NCBI RefSeq assembly: GCF_000376565.1
Contig: NZ_BARG01000008.1
Coordinates: forward strand, 1 to 63,326
Source: Streptomyces hokutonensis
GTDB taxonomy: Bacteria > Actinomycetota > Actinomycetes > Streptomycetales > Streptomycetaceae
Direction: 5' to 3'
Length of the DNA stretch: 63,326 nucleotides
Below the pieces are notes generated by a model, which made no database searches, was not told the origin of the DNA, and saw only the letters and a program-made list of their open reading frames with translations. Shown here piece after piece: positions 42,085 through 51,086 of the stretch. A program made the translations under genes and the position numbers. Every line of letters starts with the position of its first letter. Position 1 is the stretch's first letter.

Positions 42085-43401
42085 TCAGTGCGTGGGGTGG
42101 AAGTGGCGCTGGAGGCCCCGCCAGACGTCGTCGTAGCCCTGCTGGAGGTGGTCGGCGTGGGCCGCCTGGGCCGTGGCCGCCACCGGCCAGCGGGTCTCGA
42201 ACATGAACGCCAGGCCGTCGTCGATCTTCTGCGGGCGCAGTTCGGCGGCGCTGGCGCGGTCGAAGGTCTCCCGGTCGGGGCCGTGCGCCGACATCATGTT
42301 GTGCAGCGAACCGCCCCCGGGCACGAAGCCCTCGGCCTTCGCGTCGTAGGCGCCCTCGATGAGCCCCATGTACTCGCTCATCACGTTCCGGTGGAAGTAC
42401 GGCGGCCGGAAGGTGTCCTCGCCCACCAGCCAGCGCGGGGCGAACACCACGAAGTCCACGCCGGCCAGGCCCGGGGTGTCCGACGGGGACGTCAGCACGG
42501 TGAAGATCGACGGGTCGGGGTGGTCGTAGGAGATGGAGCCGAGCACATTGAAGCGGCGCAGGTCGTAGGCGTACGGCACATGGTTGCCGTGCCAGGCGAC
42601 CACGTCGAGGGGCGAGTGGTCGTAGGTCGCGGTCCAGAGGTTGCCGCAGAACTTGTTCACCACCTCGACCGGGCCCTCGACGTCCTCGTAGGCGGCGACC
42701 GGCGCGTGGAAGTCCCGGGCGTTGGCGAGGCCGTTGGCGCCGATCGGGCCGAGGTCGGGGAGTTGGAAGGGCGCACCGTAGTTCTCGCACACATATCCGC
42801 GGGCTGAAGCATCCAGCAGCTCCACACGGAAGCGCACCCCACGGGGGATCAACGCCACATGTCCCGGCTCCGCGCGGAGGAGCCCGAACTCCGTGCGCAG
42901 CAGCAGCCCGCCGCGTTCCGGGACGATCAGCAGCTCGCCGTCCGCGTCGCTGAAGACGCGGTCCATGGAGGAGTCGGCGTGGTACAGGTGCACGGCCATG
43001 CCGGTGCGCTGGGTCGCGTCGCCGTTGCCGCCCAGGGTCCACAGGCCGGCCAGGAAGTCGGTGCCGGGCGTCGGCGCGGGCAGCGGGTTCCAGCGCAGCC
43101 GGTTCGGGTCGGGTACCGACTCCGTGAAGGGCGCCGTACGGATCGCGCCGTTGTCGGCGCGGGTGAAGGGCGGGTGCGCGGCCGAGGGGCGGATGCGGTA
43201 CAGCCACGAGCGGCGGTTGTGCGCCCTCGGCTCGGTGAAGGCCGAACCGCTGAGCTGCTCGGCGTAGAGGCCGAGCGGTGCGCGCTGCGGGGCGTTGCGC
43301 CCCTCGGGCAGGGCGCCGGGCACCGCCTCCGAGCTGTGTTCATTGCCGAAACCGGTGAGGTGGGTCAGCCCCTCGGCGGTCTTCCGCGCGTCCCCGCTCA
43401 T
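42085..43401 (-). CDS. hmgA: Homogentisate 1,2-dioxygenase
   Basis: 438 aa, the standard length. It opens the ring of homogentisate to maleylacetoacetate in tyrosine and phenylalanine breakdown, using Fe(II). The Fe ligands are His337 and Glu343 ([11 protein letters not shown]) and His373 ([10 protein letters not shown]), at the same spacing as the mammalian 335/341/371. [29 protein letters not shown] and [10 protein letters not shown] are conserved. No maleylacetoacetate isomerase or fumarylacetoacetase lies next to it. A GntR gene follows on the same strand. Confidence 0.97.
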   Translation of the reverse strand: MSGDARKTAEGLTHLTGFGNEHSSEAVPGALPEGRNAPQRAPLGLYAEQLSGSAFTEPRAHNRRSWLYRIRPSAAHPPFTRADNGAIRTAPFTESVPDPNRLRWNPLPAPTPGTDFLAGLWTLGGNGDATQRTGMAVHLYHADSSMDRVFSDADGELLIVPERGGLLLRTEFGLLRAEPGHVALIPRGVRFRVELLDASARGYVCENYGAPFQLPDLGPIGANGLANARDFHAPVAAYEDVEGPVEVVNKFCGNLWTATYDHSPLDVVAWHGNHVPYAYDLRRFNVLGSISYDHPDPSIFTVLTSPSDTPGLAGVDFVVFAPRWLVGEDTFRPPYFHRNVMSEYMGLIEGAYDAKAEGFVPGGGSLHNMMSAHGPDRETFDRASAAELRPQKIDDGLAFMFETRWPVAATAQAAHADHLQQGYDDVWRGLQRHFHPTH

Positions 43402-43432
43402 CTCTGCTCCTCGCCCTCCGAGCCGCCTGATT

Positions 43433-43450
43433 CCTATGTATCACCGTAGG
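43433..43450. promoter_or_regulatory. Imperfect palindrome upstream of hmgA
   Basis: CCTATG-N6-CGTAGG, 32 bp from the hmgA start, with arms matching at five of six positions. It is a possible GntR operator; weak evidence. Confidence 0.35.
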
Positions 43451-43569
43451 ATTGCGGTTTCGCGGGCGCAAGAGGACGACGAAGGTCCAGGGAAAATCCG
43501 ACTTCCGGGGGCGAAGAACCAGCCTCAAGGGGGATCCGGCTGTCAGACCGGTGTTCTAGTCTCCCCGGC

Positions 43570-44133
43570 ATGTCGTGGTCGCGCGCACTTCTCACCGCGC
43601 TCGCGGTCTGTGCCCTGCTGCTGGCCGGATCGGCGGGCTGCGGTTCCGGTGATGCCCGGGCGCACAAGGGCGACCGGGTGTCGCCGTCCCCGGTGGGCAA
43701 GGTGCTCGACAACACGGACGAGCAGGGCCGGCACTACCGCGAGGTGGGCAAGAAGGGCGCCCCGGAGGTCGGTATCGAGGTGGAGCCCGACGCCTCCGAC
43801 GACAGCTGGGACGTCCGGCTGACCGTCCACGACTTCCGCTTCTCGCCCGCCGGCGTGAAGCCGGTCGCGGTCGCGGGCCGCGGCACCGTCCGCCTCCTGG
43901 TGGACGGCCGCACCGTCGCCCGGCTCCGCGTCCCCGAGTACCGGCTCGCGGCCGACCTCGTCCCGCACGGCACCCACCACGTCACCGCGCGCCTGTACGC
44001 CGACGACGGCACCGTGTGGGCCGTACACGGCAAGCCGGTGGAGAGTACGGCGGACATCACGGAGTCGGCGGTGCAGGCCACGCCCGACGGCAGCAAGACA
44101 CCCGGTTCCGCATCGATCCGGGGGCCGGAATGA
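43570..44133 (+). CDS. Secreted lipoprotein, unknown function
   Basis: 187 aa. Signal peptide SWSRALLTALAVCALLLAGSAGC with a lipobox-like SAG-C24, so probably lipidated and outside the membrane. The rest is a beta-rich domain (WDVRLTVHDFRFSPAGVKPV, VRLLVDGRTVARLRVPEY, HHVTARLYADDGTVW) like small Ig-fold or YtkA-type copper/stress-linked domains, though I cannot assign it. A charged, Ser/Pro tail ends the protein. It diverges from hmgA. Confidence 0.75.
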   Translation: MSWSRALLTALAVCALLLAGSAGCGSGDARAHKGDRVSPSPVGKVLDNTDEQGRHYREVGKKGAPEVGIEVEPDASDDSWDVRLTVHDFRFSPAGVKPVAVAGRGTVRLLVDGRTVARLRVPEYRLAADLVPHGTHHVTARLYADDGTVWAVHGKPVESTADITESAVQATPDGSKTPGSASIRGPE

Positions 44134-44197
44134 GTGTTATGGGCACCCAGTTCCGTACTGAGGTGCGAGCTTCTCCTGACCGCTGCGGAAAGGCATC

Positions 44198-44818
44198 ATG
44201 AAGCCCGTGCCCCACACGACATCGCTCCGTCGTGCGCCCGTGCAGCGGCGCAGCGCCGAACGGCTGACCAGGATCCTCGACGCCTGCGCCGACCTCCTCG
44301 ACGAGGTCGGCTACGACGCGCTGAGCACCCGGGCCGTGGCCGTGCGCGCCGGCGTCCCCATCGGCTCGGTCTACCGCTTCTTCGGGAACAAGCGCGCGAT
44401 GGCCGACGCCCTCGCCCAGCGGAACCTGGAGCGCTACACGGAGCGTGTCACCGAGCGCCTCAAGGAGGCCGGTGACGGGGAAGGGTGGCGGGCGGCGGTG
44501 GACGCCGTCCTGGACGAGTACATCGCCATGAAGCGCACCGCGCCCGGCTTCTCCCTCGTCGACTTCGGCAACCAGATCCCGGTCGGCTCGGGCCACGCGG
44601 AACCCAACCACCGCGTCGCCGACCGCCTCACCGACCTGCTCTCCGGCTATCTCTCGCGCGAACCCGACGAGGACCTCCGCCGCACCTTCCTCATCGCGGT
44701 GGAGACCGCCGACTCCCTCGTCCATCTCGCCTTCCGGGTCGCTCCGGAGGGCGACGAGAAGGTCATCGAGGAGACACGGGCGCTGCTGCGGGCGTATCTG
44801 GCGCGGGTGCTGGACTGA
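44198..44818 (+). CDS. TetR family regulator
   Basis: 206 aa. HTH: ERLTRILDACADLLDEVGYDALSTRAVAVRAGVPIGSVYRFFGNKRAMADAL (residues ~18-70). The C-terminal ligand domain has FSLVDFGNQIPVG and ends RALLRAYLARVLD. It precedes a molybdopterin oxidoreductase whose promoter carries a perfect CATACCG-type palindrome, a candidate target. In my recollection the S. coelicolor orthologue at this place (SCO1712) affects antibiotic production; unchecked. Confidence 0.9.
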   Translation: MKPVPHTTSLRRAPVQRRSAERLTRILDACADLLDEVGYDALSTRAVAVRAGVPIGSVYRFFGNKRAMADALAQRNLERYTERVTERLKEAGDGEGWRAAVDAVLDEYIAMKRTAPGFSLVDFGNQIPVGSGHAEPNHRVADRLTDLLSGYLSREPDEDLRRTFLIAVETADSLVHLAFRVAPEGDEKVIEETRALLRAYLARVLD

Positions 44819-44917
44819 CCGGCGCCCGCTCTTCCGCGGGCACGGGACCGGTGTCCGTCCGGGCGCCTGCCCCTCCGCGGGTTTCCGACCTCACCCCGCC
44901 ACCCCCTCGCCACCGTC

Positions 44918-44933
44918 CATACCGGTCGGTATG
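44918..44933. promoter_or_regulatory. Perfect TetR-type palindrome in the oxidoreductase promoter
   Basis: CATACCGGTCGGTATG: 7-bp arms with a 2-bp centre. It overlaps a possible -10 (TATGCT) and lies 39 bp upstream of the GTG start of the molybdopterin enzyme, a position for repression. Confidence 0.72.
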
Positions 44934-44971
44934 CTCACCGCCAAGAGGCAACGTCGCACTTGGGAGGCCCC

Positions 44972-47212
44972 GTGTCCCGCACCGCTCTGCGTATCTGCCC
45001 CCTGTGCGAAGCCACCTGCGGGCTGACCCTCACCATCGAGGGCACCCGGGTGACCGGCGCCCGGGGCGACCGCGAGGACGTGTTCAGCCGGGGGTTCATC
45101 TGCCCCAAGGGCGCCTCCTTCGGCGCCGTCGACGGCGATCCCGACCGGCTGCGCACCCCGCTCGTCCGCCGCGACGGCGAGCTGCGCGAGGCCACCTGGG
45201 AGGAGGCGTTCGACGCGGTCGCGGCCGGACTGCGCCCGGTCGTCGAGCGATACGGCCCGCACGCCGTCGGTGTCGTCCTCGGCAACCCCAACGTGCACAC
45301 CATGGCCGGCGCCCTCTACCCGCAGGTCCTGCTCGGCGCCCTCGGCACCCGCAGCGTCTTCACCGCCTCCACGGTCGACCAGATGCCCAAACACGTCTCC
45401 TGCGGCCTGCTCTACGGCGACGCCAACGCGATCCCGGTGCCCGACCTCGACCACACCGACCATCTGCTCCTCATCGGCGCCAACCCCCTTGAGTCCAACG
45501 GGAGTCTGTGCACCGCCGCCGACTTCCCCGGCAAGCTCAAGGCGCTCAGGGCCCGCGGCGGCACCCTCACCGTCATCGACCCGCGCCGCACCCGCACCGC
45601 CAAGCTCGCCGACCGGCACATCGCGGTCCGCCCCGGCACCGACGCCCTGCTGCTCGCGGCGATGACGTATGTGCTCTTCGACGAACGCCTCGTGGACCTG
45701 GGGGAGTTGGCCCCGCACGTCCAGGGTGTCGACGAAGTCCGAGCGCAGGTACGGGACTTCACACCGGAGGCCGTGGCCGAAGCGTGCGACGTGACCGCCG
45801 ACGAGATCCGCGCCCTCGCCCGCGAACTGGCCGCCGCCCCAACTGCCGCCGTCTACGGCCGTATCGGCAGCTGCACCGTCCCGCACGGCACCCTCGCCAG
45901 CTGGCTCGTCGACGTCCTCAACATCCTCACCGGCAACCTCGACCGGCCCGGCGGCGCCCTCTTCCCGCAGGCCGCCACCGACCGGACACCCCGGCCCGCA
46001 GGACCGGGACGCGGCTTCGCGCTCGGGCGCTGGCACTCACGGGTGAGTCAATACCCGGAAGCGAAGGGCGAGTTGCCGCTCTCCGCGCTCGCCGAGGAGA
46101 TCGACACCGCGACCGCCGAGGGCGAACCGATCCGCGCGCTGATCGCCGTAGCCTCCAATCCGGTGCTCTCCGCACCGGACGGCGCCCGCCTCGACAAGGC
46201 CCTCGACTCGCTCGACTTCATGGTGAGCGTCGACCCGTACCTCAACGAGACCGCCCGCCACGCCGACGTAGTACTGCCGCCGCCCCCGCCCTCCCAAAGC
46301 CCGCACCACGACTTCGCGTTCAACACCCTCGCCGTCCGCAACCAGGTCCGCTACTCCCGTCCCGCGATCCCGCTGGAGCCCGGCAGGATGGCCGAGACCG
46401 AGATCCTGGCCCGGCTGATCCTCGCCGCGACCGGCATGCACGGCGCCGACCCCGCCGCCGTCGACACGATGGTCATCGACCAGACCCTCGCCAAGGCCGT
46501 CAAGGACCCCAACTCGCCGGTCCACGGCCGCGATCCGGGCGAGGTCGCCGATCGGCTCACCGGCGACACCGGCCCCGAGCGCCGGCTCGACATGATGCTG
46601 CGCCTGGGCCCCTACGGCGACGGCTTCGGCGTACGACCGGGCGGGCTGACCCTCCAGCAGCTGCTCGCGCACCCGCACGGCATCGACCTGGGTCCGCTGA
46701 CCTCTCGGCTGCCACAGCCGTTGAAGACCCGGAGCGGGAAGGTCGAACTGCTGCCGCAGCCGATCGCCGACGACCTGCCCCGGCTCCGGCAGGCCATGGG
46801 CGAGCGCGCGGACGGTCTCGTCCTCGTCGGCCGCCGGCACCTCCGCTCCAACAACAGCTGGATGCACAACGTGCCCGCCCTCACCGGCGGCACCAACCGC
46901 TGCACCCTGCACATCCACCCCGAGGACGCGGAACGCCTCGGCGTGGTCGACGGAGCGCCGGTCCGGGTGAAGGGCGCCGGGGGAGAGGTGACCGCTCCGG
47001 CCGAGATCACGGACGGTCTGCGGCGGGGCGTGGTGAGCCTCCCGCACGGCTGGGGACACGACCGTCCCGGCACCCGGCTCAACCACGCGTCCGCCGATCC
47101 GGGCGTCAACGTGAACCAGCTGCTCGACGGCAGTCTCCTCGACCCGCTGTCGGGCAATGCGGTGCTCAACGGAGTGCCCGTGGAGGTCACCGCACTCAGC
47201 GCACCGCTGTGA
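44972..47212 (+). CDS. Molybdopterin-dependent oxidoreductase with [4Fe-4S] cluster
   Basis: 746 aa from GTG (VSRTALRICPLCEATCGL), with GGGAGG upstream. The N-terminal cluster ligands are Cys9, Cys12, Cys16 and Cys44 (GFICPKG). The DMSO-reductase-fold body (DHTDHLLLIGANPLESNGS, VIDPRRTRTAKLAD) and the C-terminal cofactor-dinucleotide domain (LVLVGRRHLRSNNSWMHNVP) are complete. There is no Tat signal, so it is cytoplasmic. It is like formate dehydrogenase or nitrate-reductase-like enzymes, but no electron-transfer partner gene is beside it. Substrate unknown. Confidence 0.91.
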   Translation: MSRTALRICPLCEATCGLTLTIEGTRVTGARGDREDVFSRGFICPKGASFGAVDGDPDRLRTPLVRRDGELREATWEEAFDAVAAGLRPVVERYGPHAVGVVLGNPNVHTMAGALYPQVLLGALGTRSVFTASTVDQMPKHVSCGLLYGDANAIPVPDLDHTDHLLLIGANPLESNGSLCTAADFPGKLKALRARGGTLTVIDPRRTRTAKLADRHIAVRPGTDALLLAAMTYVLFDERLVDLGELAPHVQGVDEVRAQVRDFTPEAVAEACDVTADEIRALARELAAAPTAAVYGRIGSCTVPHGTLASWLVDVLNILTGNLDRPGGALFPQAATDRTPRPAGPGRGFALGRWHSRVSQYPEAKGELPLSALAEEIDTATAEGEPIRALIAVASNPVLSAPDGARLDKALDSLDFMVSVDPYLNETARHADVVLPPPPPSQSPHHDFAFNTLAVRNQVRYSRPAIPLEPGRMAETEILARLILAATGMHGADPAAVDTMVIDQTLAKAVKDPNSPVHGRDPGEVADRLTGDTGPERRLDMMLRLGPYGDGFGVRPGGLTLQQLLAHPHGIDLGPLTSRLPQPLKTRSGKVELLPQPIADDLPRLRQAMGERADGLVLVGRRHLRSNNSWMHNVPALTGGTNRCTLHIHPEDAERLGVVDGAPVRVKGAGGEVTAPAEITDGLRRGVVSLPHGWGHDRPGTRLNHASADPGVNVNQLLDGSLLDPLSGNAVLNGVPVEVTALSAPL

Positions 47213-47240
47213 CCTGGAGTTTTGCGCTTATTGCTCGCGC

Positions 47241-47325
47241 GTCAACATCTTGTTAACGCAGCTTTGCGCGACCTAACGTCATCGCACTGCCGTCCCTGGT
47301 GGGAGTTCAAAGGCGAACGTTAGGT
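47241..47325. promoter_or_regulatory. Inverted repeats upstream of the citrate transporter
   Basis: GTCAACA-TCT-TGTTAAC (47241-47257) is an almost perfect palindrome. ACCTAACGT (47271-47279) and ACGTTAGGT (47317-47325) are perfect 9-bp inverted copies 37 bp apart. Both precede the ATG at 47335. They look like operator sites, possibly looped or for a two-component or GntR-type regulator. Confidence 0.58.
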
Positions 47326-47334
47326 GTTCCACTC

Positions 47335-48732
47335 ATGCTGACCATCCTCGGCTTCACCATGATCGCGACCTTCCTGGTCCTGATCATGCTGAAGAAGATG
47401 TCGCCGATCGCGGCGCTCGTCCTGATACCGGCGCTGTTCTGCGTCTTCGTCGGAAAGGGCGCCAAGCTCGGCGACTACGTCATCGACGGCGTCACCAGCC
47501 TCGCGCCCACCGCGGCGATGCTCATGTTCGCGATCGTCTACTTCGGTGTGATGATCGACGTCGGCCTCTTCGACCCGATCGTCCGGGGGATCCTCAAGTT
47601 CTGCAAGGCAGACCCCCTGCGCATCGTGGTCGGTACGGCGGTCCTCGCCGCGATCGTCTCGCTGGACGGCGACGGCTCGACCACCTTCATGATCACCGTC
47701 TCGGCGATGTACCCGCTCTACAAACGCCTGAAGATGAGCCTGGTCGTGATGACCGGTGTCGCCGCGATGGCCAACGGCGTGATGAACACGCTCCCTTGGG
47801 GCGGCCCGACCGCCCGCGCCGCGACCGCCCTCAAGCTCAACGCCAGCGACATCTTCGTCCCCATGATCCCGGCGCTCGCCGTGGGCCTGCTGGGTGTCTT
47901 CTTCCTCGCGTACGTCCTCGGCCGCCGCGAGCGCAAGCGGCTCGGGGTGCTGACGCTGGACGAGGTGCTCGTCGAGGAGCCCGCCGAGTCGGAGACGGTG
48001 CTCGTGGGAGCCGGCACGGGCAAAGGCGTCAAGGGCACCGGCGGTTCCGGCTCCGGCGTGGATCTCCCCGAGGAGCCCGAGGACGACGGTTTCCGGGGCC
48101 TCGACCCCGACCGCCCGACCCTGCGCCCCAAGCTCTACTGGTTCAACGCGCTGCTCACGGTCACCCTGCTCACCGCCATGATCATGGAGTGGCTGCCGAT
48201 CCCGGTGCTGTTCCTGCTCGGCGCCGCGCTCGCCCTGACCGTCAACTTCCCCCACATGCCCGACCAGAAGGCCCGCCTCGGCGCCCACGCGGAGAACGTC
48301 CTCAACGTCTCCGGCATGGTCTTCGCCGCCGCCGTCTTCACCGGCGTCCTCCAGGGCACCGGCATGGTCGACCACATGGCGACCTGGCTGGTCGACAACA
48401 TCCCCGACGGCATGGGCCCGCACATGGCCTTCGTCACCGGCGTGCTCAGCATCCCGCTCACGTACTTCATGTCGAACGACGGCTTCTACTTCGGCATCCT
48501 CCCGGTGCTCGCCGAGGCGGGCCAGGCACACGGCGTCTCCTCCCTGGAGATCGCCCGCGCCTCCCTCGTCGGCCAGCCCCTGCACATGTCGAGCCCGCTG
48601 GTGCCCGCCGTGTACGTCCTGGTCGGCATGGCCAAGGTGGAGTTCGGCGACCACACACGGTTCGTGGTCAAGTGGGCGGCCCTGACATCGCTCGTCGTCC
48701 TCGGGGCAGGAATCCTGTTCGGCATCATCTGA
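47335..48732 (+). CDS. CitMHS family citrate-metal:proton symporter
   Basis: 465 aa from ATG (MLTILGFTMIATFLVLIMLK). About twelve TM helices in two halves, with the family's conserved LDGDGSTTFMIT, NTLPWGGPTARAA and PLTYFMSNDGFYFGILPV loops. A central ~70-residue cytoplasmic loop is acidic and Gly-rich (EEPEDDGFRGLDPDRP). It takes up citrate complexed with Mg2+ or Ca2+ in characterised relatives. The upstream inverted repeats suggest substrate-responsive control. Confidence 0.93.
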   Translation: MLTILGFTMIATFLVLIMLKKMSPIAALVLIPALFCVFVGKGAKLGDYVIDGVTSLAPTAAMLMFAIVYFGVMIDVGLFDPIVRGILKFCKADPLRIVVGTAVLAAIVSLDGDGSTTFMITVSAMYPLYKRLKMSLVVMTGVAAMANGVMNTLPWGGPTARAATALKLNASDIFVPMIPALAVGLLGVFFLAYVLGRRERKRLGVLTLDEVLVEEPAESETVLVGAGTGKGVKGTGGSGSGVDLPEEPEDDGFRGLDPDRPTLRPKLYWFNALLTVTLLTAMIMEWLPIPVLFLLGAALALTVNFPHMPDQKARLGAHAENVLNVSGMVFAAAVFTGVLQGTGMVDHMATWLVDNIPDGMGPHMAFVTGVLSIPLTYFMSNDGFYFGILPVLAEAGQAHGVSSLEIARASLVGQPLHMSSPLVPAVYVLVGMAKVEFGDHTRFVVKWAALTSLVVLGAGILFGII

Positions 48733-48755
48733 CCCACACGACAAGGGACTTGACC

Positions 48756-49994
48756 ATGACGCCCGGCAGGAACCGCGGCTGGCTGCTCCGCCTCGTCGTC
48801 GCCTTCAGCTTCGCGCAGGGGGCGGTGTCGATGGCCCGCCCCGCGGTGTCCTACCGGGCCCTCGCGCTCGGCGCCGACGAGCGGGCGATCGGTGTCATCG
48901 CGGGTGTGTACGCGCTGCTTCCGCTCTTCGCCGCCGTACCGCTCGGCCGCCGCACCGACCACGGCCGCTGCGCACCCCTGCTGCCCGTCGGCGTGGTCCT
49001 CATCTCCGGCGGCTGCGCACTGAGCGGACTCGCCAACTCCCTCTGGGCGATGGCGATGTGGAGCGGCGTGATGGGCCTGGGCCACCTCTGCTTCGTGATC
49101 GGCGCCCAGTCGCTCGTCGCCCGCCAGTCCGCCCCGCACGAACAGGACCGCAACTTCGGCCACTTCACCATCGGCGCCTCCCTCGGCCAACTCGTCGGCC
49201 CCATCGCCGCGGGCGCCCTGATCGGCGGCTCCGACATGGCCGGCACCAGCGCCCTCGCCCTGCTCGTCGCGGGCGCCGGCGCCGCCGTGTCGTTCACGTC
49301 CCTGTGGCGCATCGAGGACCGTACGGCCGTCAAGTCCCGTACGGAACAAGGCGATCGGGTGCCCATGCGGAGCATCCTCGGCGCTCGGGGCGTGCCCGCG
49401 GGCATCTTCGTCAGCCTCTCCGTGCTGTCCGCGACCGACATCCTCACCGCCTACCTGCCGGTGGTCGGCGAGCACCGGGGCATCGCGCCCTCGGTGATCG
49501 GCGTGCTGCTCAGCATCCGAGCGGCGGCCACCATCGCGTGCCGCCTGATCCTCACCCCGCTCCTCCAACTGCTCGGCCGGGCCGCCCTGTTGACCGCGAC
49601 CTGCCTCCTCGCGGGCGTCCTGTGCGCGGGCATCGCGCTGCCGGTTCCGGTGTGGGCGATCGGCCTGATGCTCGCCGTCCTCGGCTTCTGTCTCGGCGTC
49701 GGCCAGCCGCTCTCCATGACGACGGTCGTCCAGGCCGCCCCCGACGGCGCCCGCTCCACCGCCCTCGCGCTACGGCTCACCGGCAACCGCCTCGGCCAGG
49801 TCGCCGCGCCCGCCGGTGCCGGGCTCGTCGCCGGGGTCGCGGGCGTGGCCGCGCCGTTCGTGATGCTCGGCGCGCTGCTGGTGCTCTCGGCGGGGGCCGC
49901 GCTGCGTTCGCCGGGTGGTGCCGCCCGGGAGCGGACGGCGTCCGGCGGTGCGCGGCGTGGGCGGCCGTCCTTGAGCCGGAAGGGCGATATCTAG
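48756..49994 (+). CDS. MFS transporter
   Basis: 412 aa, ATG 23 bp after the CitMHS stop with AAGGGA upstream, so one operon is likely. Twelve TM helices; the loop 2-3 signature is PLGRRTDHGRCAPL and the second half has RAAATIACRLILTP and GVGQPLSMTTVVQAAPDGAR. Likely a drug or metabolite:H+ antiporter. The C-terminal tail is basic and disordered. Substrate not readable. Confidence 0.9.
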   Translation: MTPGRNRGWLLRLVVAFSFAQGAVSMARPAVSYRALALGADERAIGVIAGVYALLPLFAAVPLGRRTDHGRCAPLLPVGVVLISGGCALSGLANSLWAMAMWSGVMGLGHLCFVIGAQSLVARQSAPHEQDRNFGHFTIGASLGQLVGPIAAGALIGGSDMAGTSALALLVAGAGAAVSFTSLWRIEDRTAVKSRTEQGDRVPMRSILGARGVPAGIFVSLSVLSATDILTAYLPVVGEHRGIAPSVIGVLLSIRAAATIACRLILTPLLQLLGRAALLTATCLLAGVLCAGIALPVPVWAIGLMLAVLGFCLGVGQPLSMTTVVQAAPDGARSTALALRLTGNRLGQVAAPAGAGLVAGVAGVAAPFVMLGALLVLSAGAALRSPGGAARERTASGGARRGRPSLSRKGDI

Positions 49995-50052
49995 CGATAT
50001 CTGACGGTGTGTACGGCGCTGCGCACACGTTCGGCGGGCCGGATGTGAAAGG

Positions 50053-50094
50053 GAATCAGGTTAAAGAGCGATTCGTACGATAATCACCTGATTC
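50053..50094. promoter_or_regulatory. Inverted repeat just upstream of the surface-protein gene
   Basis: GAATCAGGT (50053-50061) and ACCTGATTC (50086-50094) form perfect 9-bp arms with a 24-nt spacer, directly before the GGAGGG ribosome site. A -10-like TACGAT lies between the arms. It could be an operator flanking the promoter. Confidence 0.5.
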
Positions 50095-50106
50095 GGAGGG
50101 CTGTTC

Positions 50107-50712
50107 ATGCCGACCTCATTCCTGCCCCGTCGAGCCGCCGCCTGGACGGTTCTCGCCGCCGCGGCAACCGTCGTCTGCGGCGCGCCCGCCGCCGTCGCCG
50201 CTCCCGGTGACAACGGAGACGTCAAGATCCACGAGGTGGGTACGCCCTTCGACGACCAGCGCAACCAGCCGAAGGTCTGCGACTTCTACCTCGACGCGTT
50301 CAACTTCGACACGATCCAGCAGGTCACGTGGTCCATCGAGACCCAGCCGCCGGTCCTGGGCGGCGCGACCCGTAACGGCTCCATCACGCTCACCAGTGGC
50401 ACCGGCCACACCATGCCCATCGCGACGCTCCCGAACGGCATGTACAAGCTGACCTGGAACTTCGTCGGCGAGCACGGCGCGGGCAAGCACAAGGTCTTCA
50501 AGGTCGACTGCCCGACGCCACCGCCCGGCGGCGGTCCCGGTGGCCCCGGCGGCGGACCGGGCGGTCCCAACGGCGGTCCGCCCGCCGGTGGTGGCGGCCT
50601 GGCCCGGGAAGCGGCCCTGACCCCGCTCGCGGGTGCCGCCGCGGTGGGCCTGACCGCCGTCGGCGGGGTGGTCTGGTTCCGGCTGCGCCGCCGTCCCCAC
50701 GGTGCGTCCTGA
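50107..50712 (+). CDS. Secreted, C-terminally anchored surface protein beside a class F sortase
   Basis: 201 aa. Signal peptide (RRAAAWTVLAAAATVVCGAPAAVAAP) to about residue 36. A ~110-residue domain follows with two Cys (KVCDFYLDAFNFDTIQQVTW, FKVDCPTP) and beta-strand character. A Gly/Pro linker (GGGPGGPGGGPGGPNGG) leads to a C-terminal TM (AGAAAVGLTAVGGVVWFRL) and RRRPHGAS. No LPxTG or LAxTG is present, but LAREAALTPLAG precedes the helix. Its place next to a sortase suggests a non-canonical substrate or partner. Confidence 0.75.
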   Translation: MPTSFLPRRAAAWTVLAAAATVVCGAPAAVAAPGDNGDVKIHEVGTPFDDQRNQPKVCDFYLDAFNFDTIQQVTWSIETQPPVLGGATRNGSITLTSGTGHTMPIATLPNGMYKLTWNFVGEHGAGKHKVFKVDCPTPPPGGGPGGPGGGPGGPNGGPPAGGGGLAREAALTPLAGAAAVGLTAVGGVVWFRLRRRPHGAS

Positions 50713-50729
50713 GCGGATGCGATGAGCTA

Positions 50730-50767
50730 CAGCGCCGCCCCGCGCCCCACCGGGGTGCGGGGCGCTG
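50730..50767. terminator. Hairpin after the surface-protein gene
   Basis: CAGCGCC...GCGCCCC pairs with GGGGTGCGGGGCGCTG around ACC, with a small bulge. It separates this gene from the sortase. Confidence 0.62.
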
Positions 50768-50843
50768 ACACCATGCGCCTGCGCCAGGCCTCGCCCCCGG
50801 CCGACCGCGCGACACCGGGCCACGCGAGTCATCGGGGTGTGCT

Positions 50844-51086
50844 ATGACCGGCGGTTCGTCGGCCGGTGCCGCCTCGCGCGGTCCGTCGGGTCGCGCCGCT
50901 CCGCGCGAGACACCGGGGCGCGCTATGACCGGTGGTTCGTCGGGTGGTACCGCCTTTCGTGGGTCGTCGGGCGGCGCCGCTCCGCGCGAGTCGTCGGGCG
51001 GTACTGTCCCGCTCGGGTCATCGGGTCGCGCCGCCTCGCGCGGGTCGTCGGGCCGCCCCGCCCCGCGCGGGACACCGGGCCGCTCC
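50844..51086. repeat. Three 81-bp tandem repeats in the sortase gene
   Basis: In-frame copies at 50844, 50925 and 51006, each coding 27 residues. Copies 1 and 2 start with nearly the same ATGACCGG-GGTTCGTCGG; the third is more diverged. Confidence 0.8.

Noticed and set aside
50844..51086. CRISPR-like or mobile repeat
   Set aside because: The 81-bp units are directly adjacent, in frame and coding for Gly/Ser/Arg repeats; there are no spacers.
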